Assembly (NCBI GenBank): GCA_034769895.1
Contig: CM068372.1
Coordinates: forward strand, 237,112,343 to 237,176,342
DNA length: 64,000 nt
DNA from: Magicicada septendecula
Taxonomy: Eukaryota > Arthropoda > Insecta > Hemiptera > Cicadidae
Direction: 5' to 3'
Shown: one piece after another, positions 1 to 12,353 of the stretch
Layout: each line of letters begins with the position of its first letter
Position numbering within the stretch: the stretch's first letter is position 1
Position numbers and translations under genes: made by a program
Notes under the pieces: model-generated
The model's input: the letters and a program-made list of their open reading frames with translations, nothing else
Told to the model about the DNA's origin: nothing
The model's database searches: none

Positions 1-500
1 GCCATATGAGTCGTTTAAAGTATTTTTGAATGACTTCTGTTATTCTGAAAACCATTGAGTGCTTTGTGCATGCATACTTGCTACCAGTGAAAGTACAGTG
101 CACAGGCACTACAATCACTCATTCATATTGCACACTGAAAAGATTAAATACGTTTTAAAAAATAATAGTGTGAAAAAATACTCTGCAAATCTTGTGTTTA
201 TATCACAGTATTGGAATATAAGTATAAGTTACCTCTGATAAACAGTATAACTTTATAAGTATTACTGGTAAAATACAAACTCATTAGTAAATTAAAAGTC
301 TTCAGATATTTACGTCTGTGATAACATAAATCAGTGTGTACGCACTAAAATAAAGCTAGAACACAAACACTCTGTATATGTACACAGTTGATTTTCATAA
401 CATATATGAGTACATTTATAGCATAGAAGAATCCTGTATCTGTACTGCACTCTTGCACAAGCTACCAGTTTTACGTGTACATAAGCATGCCACACTTGTA
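1..500. other. AT-rich DNA, no gene seen
   Basis: No recognisable coding region or repeat boundary. It lies downstream (in transcription sense) of the mariner pseudogene on the minus strand, and may include that element's unrecognised 3' end. Confidence 0.5.
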
Positions 501-504
501 GCTA

Positions 505-1010
505 CCAAAAAATTCTTGCAATGCCTAAGCAGGAGGCATCCTCATTTCTAGTTCTAGTGAAGTGAGATGAGCACTGACTGTGCCAAGCAGCAATACAATG
601 CTGGAACTCGAGTGGACAAACTACAAAACAACTTTCTCAGTTTGGCAGTATGCTCTGGCATTATTGTGCCTTGTGACATAATTCGACTAAAAAACGTTTC
701 CTGACAGTACCAGAAAATGATGCAAATGATTTTTCTTGCAAAAGGAGTTGCCTTGGATTTCATAGCTTTTGGGGATACTGTATGCTGCTATTGAAGTGAC
801 CGTTGTTTGCTCTCTGGTGTTATCTGTAAAACCCATGTTTCATCCTTCGCAAAGGATGATCCTTTTTAAAAAGCATTTCCTTCCTTATCAAACCACTGCA
901 AGAATTTCTAAAGTTGTTCAAATGCATTTTGCTTTTTGTGTATGTCCATTAGCATTTTCAAATTATTGCAACAAAGATACTGAAATAGCACTACATTATA
1001 CAGGCAAAGG
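505..1010 (-). pseudogene. mariner-family transposase fragment (copy A)
   Basis: Minus-strand reading gives the middle of a mariner (DD34D-type) transposase. The DETWV motif is at about 831-845, holding the first catalytic Asp, followed by TPESKQ at 801-824 and by the block read as FWYCQETFF, where family members have a FWD-like motif. A degraded segment ending in SAH near 562-600 stands where the second catalytic DNA(P)AH motif belongs, so the second Asp is lost. Several stops lie in the upstream part (DKEG region). No terminal repeats were found. The long plus-strand frame at 769-1101 lies opposite and is not a gene. A dead remnant inside the large duplication. Confidence 0.75.
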
Positions 1011-1469
1011 CCCGACAGCGTTTCCTGAACAGTCAACTGCATACACCCAATGTATGATTTATCCCCACTTTAAAAATTACTCTAGAGAGGAGAGTATGTG
1101 ACAACAGTATCTTTCTAACATGTACTGTCCCTTTACAACAAAACTTGCACGCTTATGACGTTCTTTCCAGAAATCAATTTACATTTTAATTTTATCTATT
1201 ATGTTACTTAACACCATTGATGTTATTTAGTATGTGTACTCATGTCAAAATACTATATGTACTAATTACTTGAAAACATTCATTTACAGTTCTTGATATA
1301 TTTGTTATTTGTATTGTTTTTAATTTACATAACTTAAATTTATTTTAAAATTATAAATTCAAGAACATTCTAAATTATTCATATTTAATTGTAATTAAAT
1401 ATAAAAATTTGTAGTATATTTAAAACGTACCATAGGAGTCATTTAACTACAGAAACGACTCTACAATAC
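1011..1469. other. AT-rich spacer between two transposase remnants (copy A)
   Basis: Very AT-rich with no supported gene; repeated at 30142-30600. It may contain the eroded end of one of the two neighbouring transposons, but I found no clear terminal inverted repeat. Confidence 0.5.
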
Positions 1470-2665
1470 TTATGTTTGAAGGAAGTTTTCAGTTGCTTTC
1501 AGGCAAACCTCTTTTCCAGAGATATCATCGTCTTCCTCTTCAGTGAAATTGTCGGAACTGTCTGAGCTACTCTCTTCTCCAAGATTAATTATGAAGCAAT
1601 CTACTGTTTCATCTACAATAGCTCCCTTTTCCAGATATTCTTTCCACATGTTTACATCTTTTTTCCAATCGTCAGCAGTCACAGTTGAAATTTTGTCTTT
1701 ACATACATTTTTGACATCATTTAAATTAAACAAAATAAATGTATAATTGTATAAAATGGTTTATAAATTGTAACTATTTCATAAAAAAGTTCTGGTTTAA
1801 CCATATAAGGACGGAACGGTTTTGCATGTCGTGTTGGCCAGTCTTGCATATCACTTTTCATAGAATTAGACGTAGGCCTACGTGTTTTTTCTAACTGTAC
1901 CTTGTGATAGCTGGCATTGTCAATTACCAACACACTGTTGGCAGGCAAATTTGGGACCAATTTTTCTTCAATCCGTCTGTAGTTGTCGGCGTTCCATGTT
2001 ATTGTGGTAATCTCATGTCTTTTGGTTAGATTTCAAAATCAGCAGTCCATTTTGAACAAACCCACATTGACTGCCAGTGTGAACAATAATTAATTTTCGT
2101 CCTTTCGCAACTGAAACAGGATAGCCACCAGACTGAATCTGATCATTCCAGGCGTACGGAAGAGTGTGCCTACTATGAATATGTTTCGTCCTGATATACT
2201 AGTTGTTTCCTCTGCAATTTTTTTTTATGCTTTGTAAATAATGTATTCTCATAGCTCTTATTTCATGAATTTCTGTTAAAACAGGTCGATTAATTTTAGT
2301 TTTCACCCGCCTAAAGCGCATTTCCTTCAAGATAATGTTTAGGCTGCTACTGCAGCCTTTAAAGTTGATGGATTCTTTTAATTTTTCTAACAACTTTTTT
2401 ACAGTTAGGAGATACTTTTCTTCACTGTAAAAGTTCTGAACTGTTCTCCTAATTACACCTTTATAAAAATTGTCAAGCCTGGTTATAGGTTTATGAACAC
2501 GGTGTTTCTTTCCTCGTGTGCTAAATGTTACCGCTTCTGCGTCTGGATTTTGTAGCTGCTGACCTTCCTTCATTATTCTCCTCATGGAGCTATGAGAAAT
2601 ACCCGTCACTTTAGCAACACGCTCCAGTTTCAAAACAGTAAGTTTCCAAGTTGTCCTCTACATGA
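1470..2665 (-). pseudogene. Tc1/mariner-superfamily transposase pseudogene (copy A)
   Basis: On the minus strand an N-terminal helix-turn-helix (VAKVTGISHSSMRRI) starts near 2633. It is followed by a linker up to 2199, the first catalytic Asp in YQDETY (2179-2196) and the second in VIDNASYH (about 1903-1926). The motif LPANSVLVIDN is typical of an IS630-Tc1-mariner family common in insects. A one-base frameshift sits just after YQDETY, and a stop follows near 2010. The stretch that should carry the third catalytic acid (normally N-P-I-E-like) is missing between 1721 and 1733. An acidic C-terminal tail (SSSDSSDNFTEEEDDD) ends near 1470. Non-functional. The short plus-strand frames here are shadows. 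Confidence 0.85.
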
Positions 2666-5640
2666 CTGTTCAGTCTAATTCTTAGGCTTCCTTTGGGTTT
2701 CTTACCTATGGCATTTGGTTGTTTATTAGTTCTCTCTACATGCAATTTTTGACTATGATATTTGAGATTTGTCAGAAAACAAGTCCCAGACTGATCAGGT
2801 GACAAGTCTGCTTCAGCCAGAGGGCAAAGACAACGAGGGGAACAGACATCAGCACAGATTGAGTGTTGGGAAGGCACACGCATATAAAGAGAGGAGTGAG
2901 GGAGTTTCTCTGTGGTGTCTGTTATGTAAAGTCACAAGGAACGGGCAAGCAGGTTGTGTTGAGATTGCTGAAAGTCTGAGTAAATACCAAGGCATCTAGG
3001 TGTAGAGGACGCAGTTGATGTTCAGCACCAATCTGTGATGTCAAAGAGCTCAATGGATAAGGCAAGTCAGGGAGAGAACAGTGGGAAAGTAAAACTCAGT
3101 AGAAAATTAAAACAGGTTGAGTTTTTCTACATGGTGCCGTATCCACCCCAGACTAATTTTAATGACTATCAACCTTTACTGGTACATTCTGTAATACAGA
3201 TATAGTAGAGGTTACTTGTGATCACTTTTGGCCAATGTGGGTTTATAACAGTAACTAAATGATAATAATAACTAACCTAACCTCTATAATTGTAGAAAAA
3301 AAGTTGTTCTAATAGTCGGAGACATTATTATTACATCTACAGTATAATAACTTGAATCGAAACAAAGGAAAGTGGAGATTTTATTTTAATTCAGCGAACT
3401 TTGAGAAAATGTATCACCAGTTGAAAAGGACTTAGTGTTTGGTGTCACCAGTGTATAAAAACCTTCTTTTATCCACAGAACTTCATAAATTACATTACAA
3501 AATAAATTCCATATGACACAACATGGCACATCTAAATGTTAAGTCCCTCAAGAGCAAACAATAACTTCAGAGTGTATAAGACAGTTGTTAGATTCACTTT
3601 GAATACTTAAACTACAAAGCCATTCCTGTCATTGAAGTGGTTCTGTTTGTGCTAGTGCTTCCCTTTAGTTCACTCTGGAAAATAATCAGCAGTTAAAGAA
3701 AATATTTCTTCACAGGTGGCTCACTTAAAATAATAAATTTGTTGCAAATAAATTTTCACCAATGAATCAAATATTAGCAAGAAGTTGAGCATGACCACTA
3801 TCATCAGTGGACTGACCAAACTGAACCGAAAACTTGTGACTTCTGTTTATTTTACCTTCATGTCTCAATAACTTGGCGACTGGAAACAGAACAGAATTTT
3901 TGAAAATTTCATTAGCAATTTCTACAATTTCTAGGCCCAGGACTATTTACACCATTGCTTTACAAGATGGAACAAGTTTCAGCTATTGTCTGTGGCTTTT
4001 ACACTATAGTATTGAAACAATATAAATTACTTCAAATTTATGACTTCAATACATATTATTCGCAGTAAACAAACTCTTACCTTAGGGTGCCTTCTCCAGA
4101 GTCCGACAGACGAAATCAGCCGCAGATGGGTTATTTGGGAAGGGCGGTAAAAATATAATAACACAGTTTATATTTAAACAAATAGCTTCTGGTTTATTAG
4201 ACAAATTAATTATTTCGTTTTACTTTGATAACAATTAAAGTTCTAATTTCTTTTCGGGTATATGAATATAATCTTCATATTAGTAACATATGAAATCAAA
4301 CGAATCAGTAAAATGAACATTTCTTACTCGACTAGCCTACGACAAATTATTTATATTTTTAATGAACCAGTACGTTTTATTTTTATTTATTTAATTTATA
4401 TCTTTTCCCTTAGAGATCTCTATTGTTTAGTAAAATGTCTGTAAATATGAATGTTACAATATAGTTAAATGTTAAAGTAGTTAAAAGTCCTGAATTGATA
4501 ATATGGTACTCATCCTGGTAGTGGCTTCTCTCCAACTGGTGATGCACGTGTTTTATCCCTCACTTCGAAAGTCGATGTATACTCATTAAAGTAATTTTAT
4601 CTCTGCTGTTACTGAGTTTTACTGGTTACTAAAACCATATTGTTAATATTTAATAATGGTGTCGGTCCACGGAACTTTATCGGTACGAGCACTGATAGTT
4701 TTTTAACTAGTTGACCGCTTTCTTAGTTCGCACACACTCCCACAACTGTTTATACTGAGTTTACTGTGTCTTTAATTAAACTTTCAATGCTTTGATTGAA
4801 TATCTCCCCATATGGTAATATGAAGTCGGCCGACTTTTACTTTGCTCGAGCACTTGGATGGTTAATTTTCTGGCCGCGCGGCCATGAGTTGCGTAGAACT
4901 AACTCATTACTGTGCTAAGGTGGTAATGCACGGAGTTCGTCTGGTCACGTGATCACCAGTCTGTGCTCCAATTGGTGCTTTTTTAAAAGGCGCTATAAGA
5001 CAGGCATAGAGTTTGGCAACATTTTGCCGCCTGGTGAAATACATGACTAGGCGTCATTTTCTCCGTGATTCACGGCTGCCACAAAACTGTATGTAGTTGC
5101 GTAATGTGTCCGGCCCGTCTGAGTCTAAAGACAAAACACAGACGCATTGTTTTGTAATAACACTGCATGTGGTTGATGAAATCGAGGTTCCACACAGGTG
5201 AACAATGACTACATGGGGATTACAATTTTTTTTTAAATATTACTTTGAACCTACAATTCTGTACCGTTACAGTATAAGTTACAGCTAGCTTCCAATACTT
5301 TTCCAGAAACACATACTAAATAATGAATGTTGTCTATTTTTTGTTTTGTTATAATAACTTGATGAAAATAATTTACATCTTTGCAAGGAGAATGTTTTAA
5401 CTGAGAAATGCTGTTTCAATTCATTGAGAAACATAGGACTATCGTTTTGTTTTCATCAACCACAAGACACTTTGATACTGGACATGATTTGAAATAGGAC
5501 ATCACTCAAGAAAGAAAAACAAAAGATAAAATAATAATCACTACATTGACAGTGCACTAATTTTTTATTCTTCCTGTCTGGTTCATTAATTTCACTCTTT
5601 GTACTTGTGAAGGGAATAGTCCTTACAAAGAACTCACCCT
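2666..5640. other. Spacer without recognisable gene (copy A)
   Basis: No supported coding region. A moderately GC-rich, CpG-containing stretch at about 4830-5130 stands out from the AT-rich surroundings and could be a promoter-like region or an unrecognised transposon end; nothing in it decides this. Repeated at 31797-34772. Confidence 0.45.
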
Positions 5641-5642
5641 TA

Positions 5643-6030
5643 TACGAGGTCTGACACAAAAATAACGAGACTGATACTGTAATTTTTTTTATTTACCTGA
5701 TATGTACAATTACTGGTAGTCGCCTTCAAAGTAGGACCCCATTGAGTCCACACACTTCTGCATACGTTCCTTCCACTGCTCAAAACATTTCTGCATATCA
5801 CTTTCCGTCAGGCTGCACAGGAGCTCCGCCGTTTTCACCTGTACCTCTTCCACAGTTGAAAAATGGATCCCTTTTAGCGCCTACTTGATTTTGGGGAATA
5901 GGAAAAAAATCCCACGGTGCTAAATCGGCGGAATATGGAGGATGTTCAAGGACTGTGATGGTTTTACTGGCCAAAAATTGTTTGACTGATAATGCATTGT
6001 CCTGGTGCAAGATCTCGTAAAATAGCAGAA
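5643..6030 (-). mobile_element. mariner 3' end remnant with terminal repeat (copy A)
   Basis: The left end starts with a mariner-type terminal repeat, TACGAGGTCTGACAC, next to a TA at 5641-5642. Reading the minus strand gives the transposase C-terminal half: LHQDNA (second catalytic Asp), the block LSVKQFLASKTITVLEHPPY and DLAPWDFF (third catalytic Asp). Only 29 residues separate the two Asp instead of the family's 34, which fits a 15-base deletion after QDNA. Further downstream the reading frame is shifted but residues resembling the C-terminus continue. Nothing of the 5' half is visible beyond about 6030, so the element is truncated. Confidence 0.85.
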
Positions 6031-7754
6031 GACCAAAAAAATGTGCTAATACTAGCACTTTTAAACGACTTATGTAATTGTTACAGAAAACTCTTACATG
6101 ATAATTCAAGTAAACCCATCTGGCAATACCCACCATTACATACAAAACTAAACTAAGAAGACCAAAAAGGGAACTATTATACAACAGAAGGATTGGGCCT
6201 AAGTGGATATCTAGCAAGAAACCAGCCCAAAGATAGTTGTGAGGTAATCCATCATATTCCTCATTTGAATATCTCGGAGCTCGAAGAGCTGGGAGATCTT
6301 TGGCCTCCCAAAACATTTTACACAACACTAGAGATCATCATTTTGTGGAGGAGTCAAAGATGCTGTCAACACTACACAAGAAGCCACTGGTAGCTAATGG
6401 AATGCTGCATGAAGCTGATGAGCATGAACTGAATCTGCACTCTCAACATCAATGACCTTTTGCATAACAAGGAATATCAGAGGAAATTGGGGGCAGTGCC
6501 CATAATGACAAGTCAAAATTTGGTCTCAACAGTGGTTGGAAGACCAGAGCCTAAAGAACAACCTGTCCCGTAAGAACAGCAGACACCATATCCGCACCGA
6601 ACAATGAATCTACCACAGCACAAGTTTTTGAAGGTATGATCAGCTTGAACCAACCTCTTGTAGACTCCTTAACTGAAATGACACCACAAAACAAGTATTG
6701 TAGGTAATAATTATTTTACGATGACTGCAAAAGTTTGACTATGGGCAGTCACCTCTCTTCCTAAGTCTCAACAGATAACTGAACATTTCGAGTTATACAG
6801 ATAACTTGCCATGAGAGAGTGCTTGAGCAGTCTTGATAATTAGTCAGTAACTATAATACTGTACACGCAAGAACATTCCAACTGTGGCAAACAATGCTCA
6901 GACATAAGTGAGGCTTGAGGAGCAGTATCTAGAATGGATAAAGCCTTTCATTAAAATGCAGTAATACCAAGCATGTAACCAACAACACTCCCTTATTTTA
7001 ACTTGTGGAGGTGGTGAGAGATAGTAAAGGTTTCACAGTGGTTTTTGGAGGAGCTGATGTTTTATCACCTCTTTTCGGTGTCTGTTGACTGGTATCTGGT
7101 TTCATGGGAAAATGCAGTAATGTGTGATGGGAAGCACCATTGCAAGTGGTACGTTGACCAGGACACTTGTCCATAAGCAGATGACAAGCAGTGCAGAATT
7201 TACGGTCTTTAATTCTTTTATAATGATCAAACAGGCTGTTTTAAAAATTTGGTGCATTCCAAATGGGGATGGTTAGAATTGCAGACTTGTGAGTAAATAC
7301 AGATCCTTGAGAACAAGATGGGCCTGTCAGTGAACTAGACAATGCAGCCTGCTCTTTGTGCTTGGTCATGATGGTTACGAATTTGATGACGTACTCCACC
7401 TTAGGAATATTAACTGAAGAAGCTGAGTATGCCAAATCTTTCTTCTAATGATATGACCAATTTTGACAAAAGAAAGACAGAAAAACATCCTGGCCCTTAA
7501 TAACTGCAATGACCTGAAGCTGGACCACAAAACCACAGACTGCCCTTGATGACTTCACAGAGATGGTAGGAAGTAAAATACGTTCTGGCAATAGGTTTGG
7601 AAAGCTAACTATTTATTAAGATAGTGGTGTGTGAGGACGGACACAGCAATAGCTGGTGTCATTCACTGGTAGTGATGAGGTGACATTGCCATGAATCAGA
7701 GTAATGAATTCAGCTATAATTCTAGCCAAGATGGCAAATGACCATCATAAGTAT
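6031..7754. other. Spacer, no recognisable gene (copy A)
   Basis: Only short open frames without recognisable motifs. The base composition is more balanced than the surrounding AT-rich DNA, so an old unrecognised transposon is possible. Repeated at 35163-36886, with substitutions at 6850 and none seen elsewhere. Confidence 0.4.
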
Positions 7755-8245
7755 TGTGATGGCAGCGAGGCAAACATCTGCTCCCCGGTACCAGCCGAGA
7801 GGTCGTTGCAAACACCTGGCAGAGACGTGACACCTGACGAATACGCGGCGAGCCAATCAAGGATCAGCAGGACTCTGATAGGCTCATGGCACACTACATG
7901 TCAGGGCATAAAAAGAGCGCCGCTAGAATTTTTTGCCACATTTCGCTACTCCTCTATCGGACGACATCAAACCCAGCCGGAAGGAACAGGAAGAAGATAA
8001 GAATGATGTTCTTTGCACTCTTCACCCTATGACAAACCAGCGATGGACATCAACTAGATGGCTACAAACCGATGCCGAAAGAAAAGGAGGACTGCAGTAC
8101 GCCACGAACAGTGGACACACCCGACGAACATCTCAGTGCGGCTCGGGCGGAAAAAACATTGCAGGTTTTTCACCACACGACCCTTTTAAGGGTCATCAAA
8201 AAACGAAGAGTTACACGATTGGCGCCATTTGTCCTGTGACAGAAT
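7755..8245 (+). repeat. GC-rich LTR-like dispersed repeat (copy A)
   Basis: This segment is similar to the reverse complement of 26790-27316, so it is a dispersed repeat. Shared blocks include TGTGA-GGCAGCG at the start, CAGCCGGAAGGAACAG, GGAGGACTGCAGTACGCC and ACGATTGGCGCCA near the end. It starts TGTGATGG and its conserved body ends TTACA at 8215, then continues with TTGGCGCC. That layout would fit an LTR of about 460 bp (7755-8215) followed by a primer-binding-like motif. A TATA-like ATAAAAAG lies near 7908. Open frames of 98 and 122 codons cross this repeat but have no recognisable product. Confidence 0.6.
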
Positions 8246-9588
8246 GTAAAGTTAACCACAATAGTTCAGCTGAACAGATGGCAGTGTTACACAGATTTTG
8301 AGTAATGTCACACCAGAAGCAAGCTGGGAACGAACAGGCCTCAATGCAAGATGCAACCTACAAGTAAATGTCCATTAAATGGGTTGCGCTAAGACATTTA
8401 CCTCTTCCAGACTTCCAGGCAGAGGTAAACAGATATACTGTACCTGGTAAGCCAGGTGTTGTGTGCAAATATACTGAATTGCACAACTCCTGTATTTTGA
8501 GTTTTTATTATTGACTTGTCCACTGCGTCAATGGATGACACAGTGCCAAGGTTATTTGATGAGAATGAGGGTTTAATGATGGCTGAAACAGATACTTAAG
8601 TGGACACCACTTAAAATGAAGACCTCAGAACAACGGTGTGCAAGAAAACATGGAAGCATGTGAACTGGAAGTGGGTGATGCCTGGATAGATACATGTTCG
8701 TATAAATCTCATTAAGAAGATCTGTTTATCTTAACATCTGATTTGAGTGTTCCTAGATTCTGTGCAGACACTTCTGATTCCTAAAGTATAAACACTCTCA
8801 AAGTTTGTTTATATATTTATTTCATCTGCAGAAGCAGGAAGTAAAATTAAAGTGTAATAAACACACACAACAGAAACATAATGTTTAAGGGTATAAGGGA
8901 AGAGGTTACTTACCTGAAGTCTGAAGGGAATAATATACAAACCACAACAGTTTACTAACAGACAATACAAAATTAATCTATTTTAACATATTTTGGTTTT
9001 ACAGACTTTCTAACAGAAAATTACTGATTTTTTAAAAAAATAACACTTATACACTGGATTTATCAGAATATTCTTTTACATAATAAGGAACTGTATTAGT
9101 ATTATACAAACATTTCTATATATTATATATAATTTATCTCGTTAAAATGCTTAATTAATCAAAACATATGTATAGACATTTGCAAAGTAAATTCTGTTTC
9201 ATAAGTTAACGCTGAATTACCCGACAGTCACACCAAATAAACAAATCATAAATAATAATATTAAATAAACACTAAAAATGAAATAAAATTATAAATGTTT
9301 AGAAGTACTATCACCTTTACTGAGATCAAGCTGAACTTTGTACTCCTGATCAAATATATGAATCTTTGCTAAACATAAGCCACTTACTTCTATAGTTCTT
9401 ATAATTACATGGATAAAGTGGTATACAAAAAATTGTTTCAAATGTTACCTGTTTAAAAATAATTTAGATTTATGTTTATACTTAAATTAATATCTTAAAT
9501 CTCTCTCTCTCTCTCTCTGATGCATTCACACAATTTATTATATTTATTCCAATTAAATAGAGTACATAACCATACATTTTTTTAAAAT
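8246..9588. other. AT-rich flank of the LTR retrotransposon (copy A)
   Basis: No gene seen. It contains a short CT repeat at 9501-9518 and ends with the presumed target site AAAT (9585-9588) directly before the LTR. Confidence 0.5.
9501..9518. repeat. (CT)9 microsatellite
   Basis: Uninterrupted CT dinucleotides; the copy at 38633-38650 has the same length. Confidence 0.9.
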
Positions 9589-10843
9589 TGTAGCGGGTCA
9601 AATTTTGGGTGTTTTTATTTTCAACAGTATGGGATAATTATATTTTTATTTCTTTCATTTTGGTGCGGGCTTGTAAAAAGAAGTTGTGAAAATTACTGGG
9701 TAACAACATGTATTCCGTTATAATAGAGCGCATTGCAACGATATTTTCCATGCAACAGCACGATGTTGAGCAACAGTGAGACAAAAGCGATACGCAGGTG
9801 TTATTGTGTAAGCCGGCAAGCGAAGCATTTACCCCCTTCAAAATTCTCAGAAATCTGTAATTGTGTAAACAGCACATAGACACAACTGTACCACCACAAA
9901 TCTGAGTGACGCAGCCAGCCACAAAACCGGATGTCCTAGGACGAATAAAATTCCACAATGTGCTTTTTGAGCGGCAGGAAGTCATGGCTAAATCCGGTCT
10001 TTCCAATGACATCAGCAGAGCCAAGCCTAATATTAAGCTCTGGTCATCCACACATATCCGCTCCAGTCCATATATAAAGTGGTTACTTCCCAACAAATGC
10101 AGCCGGAGCGACGAAAGCGTAGTGGCAGTGAAACACTGATTCCCGGCAAAAAGTAAAAGGTACCTGTTACATTACAAGTTCCAAAGGAAATACATTGCCC
10201 AGTTCGTCTCTGACTGTGTCGGCGCCGACACGCGAGCTCAATACGCTCGTAGAATATCGTTAATTTTCAATAATGAAAGTAAAGCAGTTCTTTTAAAAGC
10301 AGTGGTAGGATGGGAGGAGTGTAGAACACTAATATGTAAATTTGTAATTCCTTTTCGTCTTTTTCATAGACATCTTCAATCTACCGCGGGCTGGCCACGA
10401 GGTCACCGAAGTAAGCGTTATCGGTAGTGTTATAAAAAAATTATGTAGTCAATCTGGTAATTGGGGTTTGAAAACGGAATGTGAGTAGAGAGTGTGCAAA
10501 GCTGGGCTGTGTTTTTTGTTTATGTGTGTATAATTATGAAGTTGTAAAATTGTCCATTACAAAGTAAGCTATAGTCAGTAAGGTATAATAATTGCGTAAC
10601 ATGTCGCACAAAGATTTGTAATGTCAATAATTCAGATGAATTAAAGAAAAATCTAATTTCTCTTCCACAAAATTGCGATTTAAAATTCTTTCAAAACCCT
10701 AGTTCGTTTTATGTGCTGTCATAGTTCGTCAAACGGAATGGGTGTACCTCCACTACGAGATCCGGCCAGATTATAGACTAAAGGTAAGTGGGAGATTGAA
10801 ATGAAATAAAATATAAATATTAATTAAATTGTAAAAAGTTACA
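9589..10843 (+). repeat. 5' LTR (copy A)
   Basis: Begins TGTAGCGGG and ends AGTTACA. It has a TATA box (TATATAAA, 10071-10078) and an AATAAA poly(A) signal near the 3' end (10805-10810), as expected for an LTR. It is followed at once by the primer-binding site. The minus-strand open frame at 9638-10096 recurs in all LTR copies simply because the LTR is repeated. Confidence 0.93.
10071..10078 (+). promoter_or_regulatory. LTR TATA box
   Basis: TATATAAA lies about 480 bases into the LTR, at a position fitting the U3/R boundary. Identical boxes occur at 39203-39210 and 45715-45722. Confidence 0.6.
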
Positions 10844-10845
10844 AT

Positions 10846-10863
10846 TGGTGCCGTGACCAGGAT
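10846..10863 (+). promoter_or_regulatory. Primer-binding site, tRNA-His type (copy A)
   Basis: TGGTGCCGTGACCAGGAT lies two bases after the LTR. Its reverse complement ends in CACGGCACCA, which from memory fits the 3' end of insect tRNA-His including the added CCA. The tRNA identity rests on recall of that tRNA, not on a search. Confidence 0.75.
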
Positions 10864-11015
10864 GTAATATAACAAAAAAGTTATTACAACGGCCTACATG
10901 TGACAGTACATTGAACGGAATACGGTCGTGAAAGCAAATTGATATTGTAATATCAGTTTTGAAAAAAGACTAATCATTGGTAGTTGTTACGTAAGACAAA
11001 ATAGATAAAGTAAAA

Positions 11016-12353
11016 ATGTCCGAGAATACAGAAAAAAGTAGTATAGCAAATTTAATTATGAGTGAAAGTGGCCTTGAGTCGCAATCGCTTGATGAAAGTG
11101 GTATGTTGAGGGGGGAGACGGGTACTGTTGCAGAAACAGTTATCGGCAGTAATGTAATAGTTCATTCCACTCCGATTGCGTCTCAACCACAAGTAAGCGA
11201 AACAGATGCTGATTCGGGGATCCAGTTGACCCCCGTTTCAATTAATAAAAGTAAACAATCAGAGGAAACAAATATGATGAGTATTATGCTCAGTCAATTC
11301 GAAAGAATGAATAATAATTTTGAGACCAAATTTAATGTAATGAATAGTCGTTTTGATGATAATGATATAATTTTAAATAAGATGAAAAGTGATTTTAACT
11401 ATAAATTAGACCAATTAACGAACGATTTTAATGAACAGAAAATAAAATGCGAACAGCAAAATATTCAAAACGAGATCAATTTTAAAGCAATTAAAGACCA
11501 GAATGTGCAGTTACAGCAAAATATAAATGTAAAATTTAGTGAGTTGATAAATAATATACAAGACAAGAATGTATGTCTTGAAAATGCCGATGAAATGACA
11601 AGAAATAGTCTGAATAAAGTAGAATCAAGTACGAGTAATACAAACGAAAGTTGTAATGACAATGTTGTATTAGGTAATGAATTAATAAATAATAATGATG
11701 TTGATAATAATGTCATTGAAAATATAATATCTGAGAGTACTAATGAAGTTGTAGAAAGTGATTATGAAATGTTAATGTGTGTTAAGGAGTTAGAGAGAGA
11801 GTGGAGAGAGAGTTATATTACAGGTATGAAACAGGGGGTAAATTGTTTACGAGGTAGAATGGGGGGTGAAGGAAGACCTTCACATATATATTGTGTAGAC
11901 AAGTGGGCTACAAATAATTGTTTTTTGAAGTTTTTTGTTTTTCCTGGAGAAGTCAGGAAAGATTTAATTGAATTTATACCCTCTGTCTGTAATACTCTTG
12001 AGAGTGTGATTTGGGGTTATGAAGAGAGAGATGTAAACAGAGAACTGTATGTTTGTAAAGAAACAGAAATATATAACTTAAATAGAAAGTATGATGAATG
12101 GAAGGAAAGTTTAGAAGTATATGTGAATGATAACGATTACAACGATTTAATAAAAAAGATTAACCCAATAGTTAATGAATTTAACGACGGAGACTTAACA
12201 AAAATACCTAATGTAGACTGGTTTAACGAGTATTTGAAGAAGTTGATTGAAGTTAGTTTTTCTGGTTACAACACACAAAACAGTCATTTGTGTGCTGATA
12301 AAATTGAACGATGTTATGTAGAACCAAGGTTGATTTGGAACGATGGAGGTTAA
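11016..12353 (+). CDS. Gag-like protein of LTR retrotransposon (copy A)
   Basis: 445-codon ORF beginning about 170 bases after the 5' LTR, where gag is expected; the start is the first ATG of the frame, in the context AAAAATGTC. Residues 1-85 are Ser/Thr-rich and probably disordered. Residues about 90-200 are rich in Met, Asn, Gln, Lys and Leu with heptad-like spacing, suggesting a long coiled coil. An Asn/Asp-rich linker follows. Residues about 250-445 look folded, with scattered Trp, Cys and aromatic residues (for example WATNNCFLKFFVFPGE). No CCHC zinc knuckle, protease or other enzyme motif is visible. Position and lack of enzymes suggest a structural particle protein, but sequence alone does not prove it is Gag. 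The frame is intact and identical in both copies. Confidence 0.72.
   Translation: MSENTEKSSIANLIMSESGLESQSLDESGMLRGETGTVAETVIGSNVIVHSTPIASQPQVSETDADSGIQLTPVSINKSKQSEETNMMSIMLSQFERMNNNFETKFNVMNSRFDDNDIILNKMKSDFNYKLDQLTNDFNEQKIKCEQQNIQNEINFKAIKDQNVQLQQNINVKFSELINNIQDKNVCLENADEMTRNSLNKVESSTSNTNESCNDNVVLGNELINNNDVDNNVIENIISESTNEVVESDYEMLMCVKELEREWRESYITGMKQGVNCLRGRMGGEGRPSHIYCVDKWATNNCFLKFFVFPGEVRKDLIEFIPSVCNTLESVIWGYEERDVNRELYVCKETEIYNLNRKYDEWKESLEVYVNDNDYNDLIKKINPIVNEFNDGDLTKIPNVDWFNEYLKKLIEVSFSGYNTQNSHLCADKIERCYVEPRLIWNDGG

Noticed and set aside
769..1101. 110-codon plus-strand frame
   Set aside because: It is the antisense shadow of the mariner transposase remnant, whose motifs are on the minus strand.
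5798..6328. 176-codon minus-strand ORF as a gene
   Set aside because: Only its last third matches anything (mariner transposase); the first part is unrelated DNA read through by chance.
7704..8301. Overlapping plus-strand frames of 98 and 122 codons
   Set aside because: They fall in a dispersed GC-rich repeat; the similar repeat at 26790-27316 does not preserve these proteins.
9638..10096. 152-codon minus-strand frame, seen three times
   Set aside because: It lies wholly in the LTR; its repetition follows from the LTR and large duplication, it has no recognisable features, and it is antisense to the LTR promoter.
10846..10863. tRNA gene fragment
   Set aside because: The match is to the complement of a tRNA 3' end directly after an LTR, which is a primer-binding site, and no tRNA body follows.
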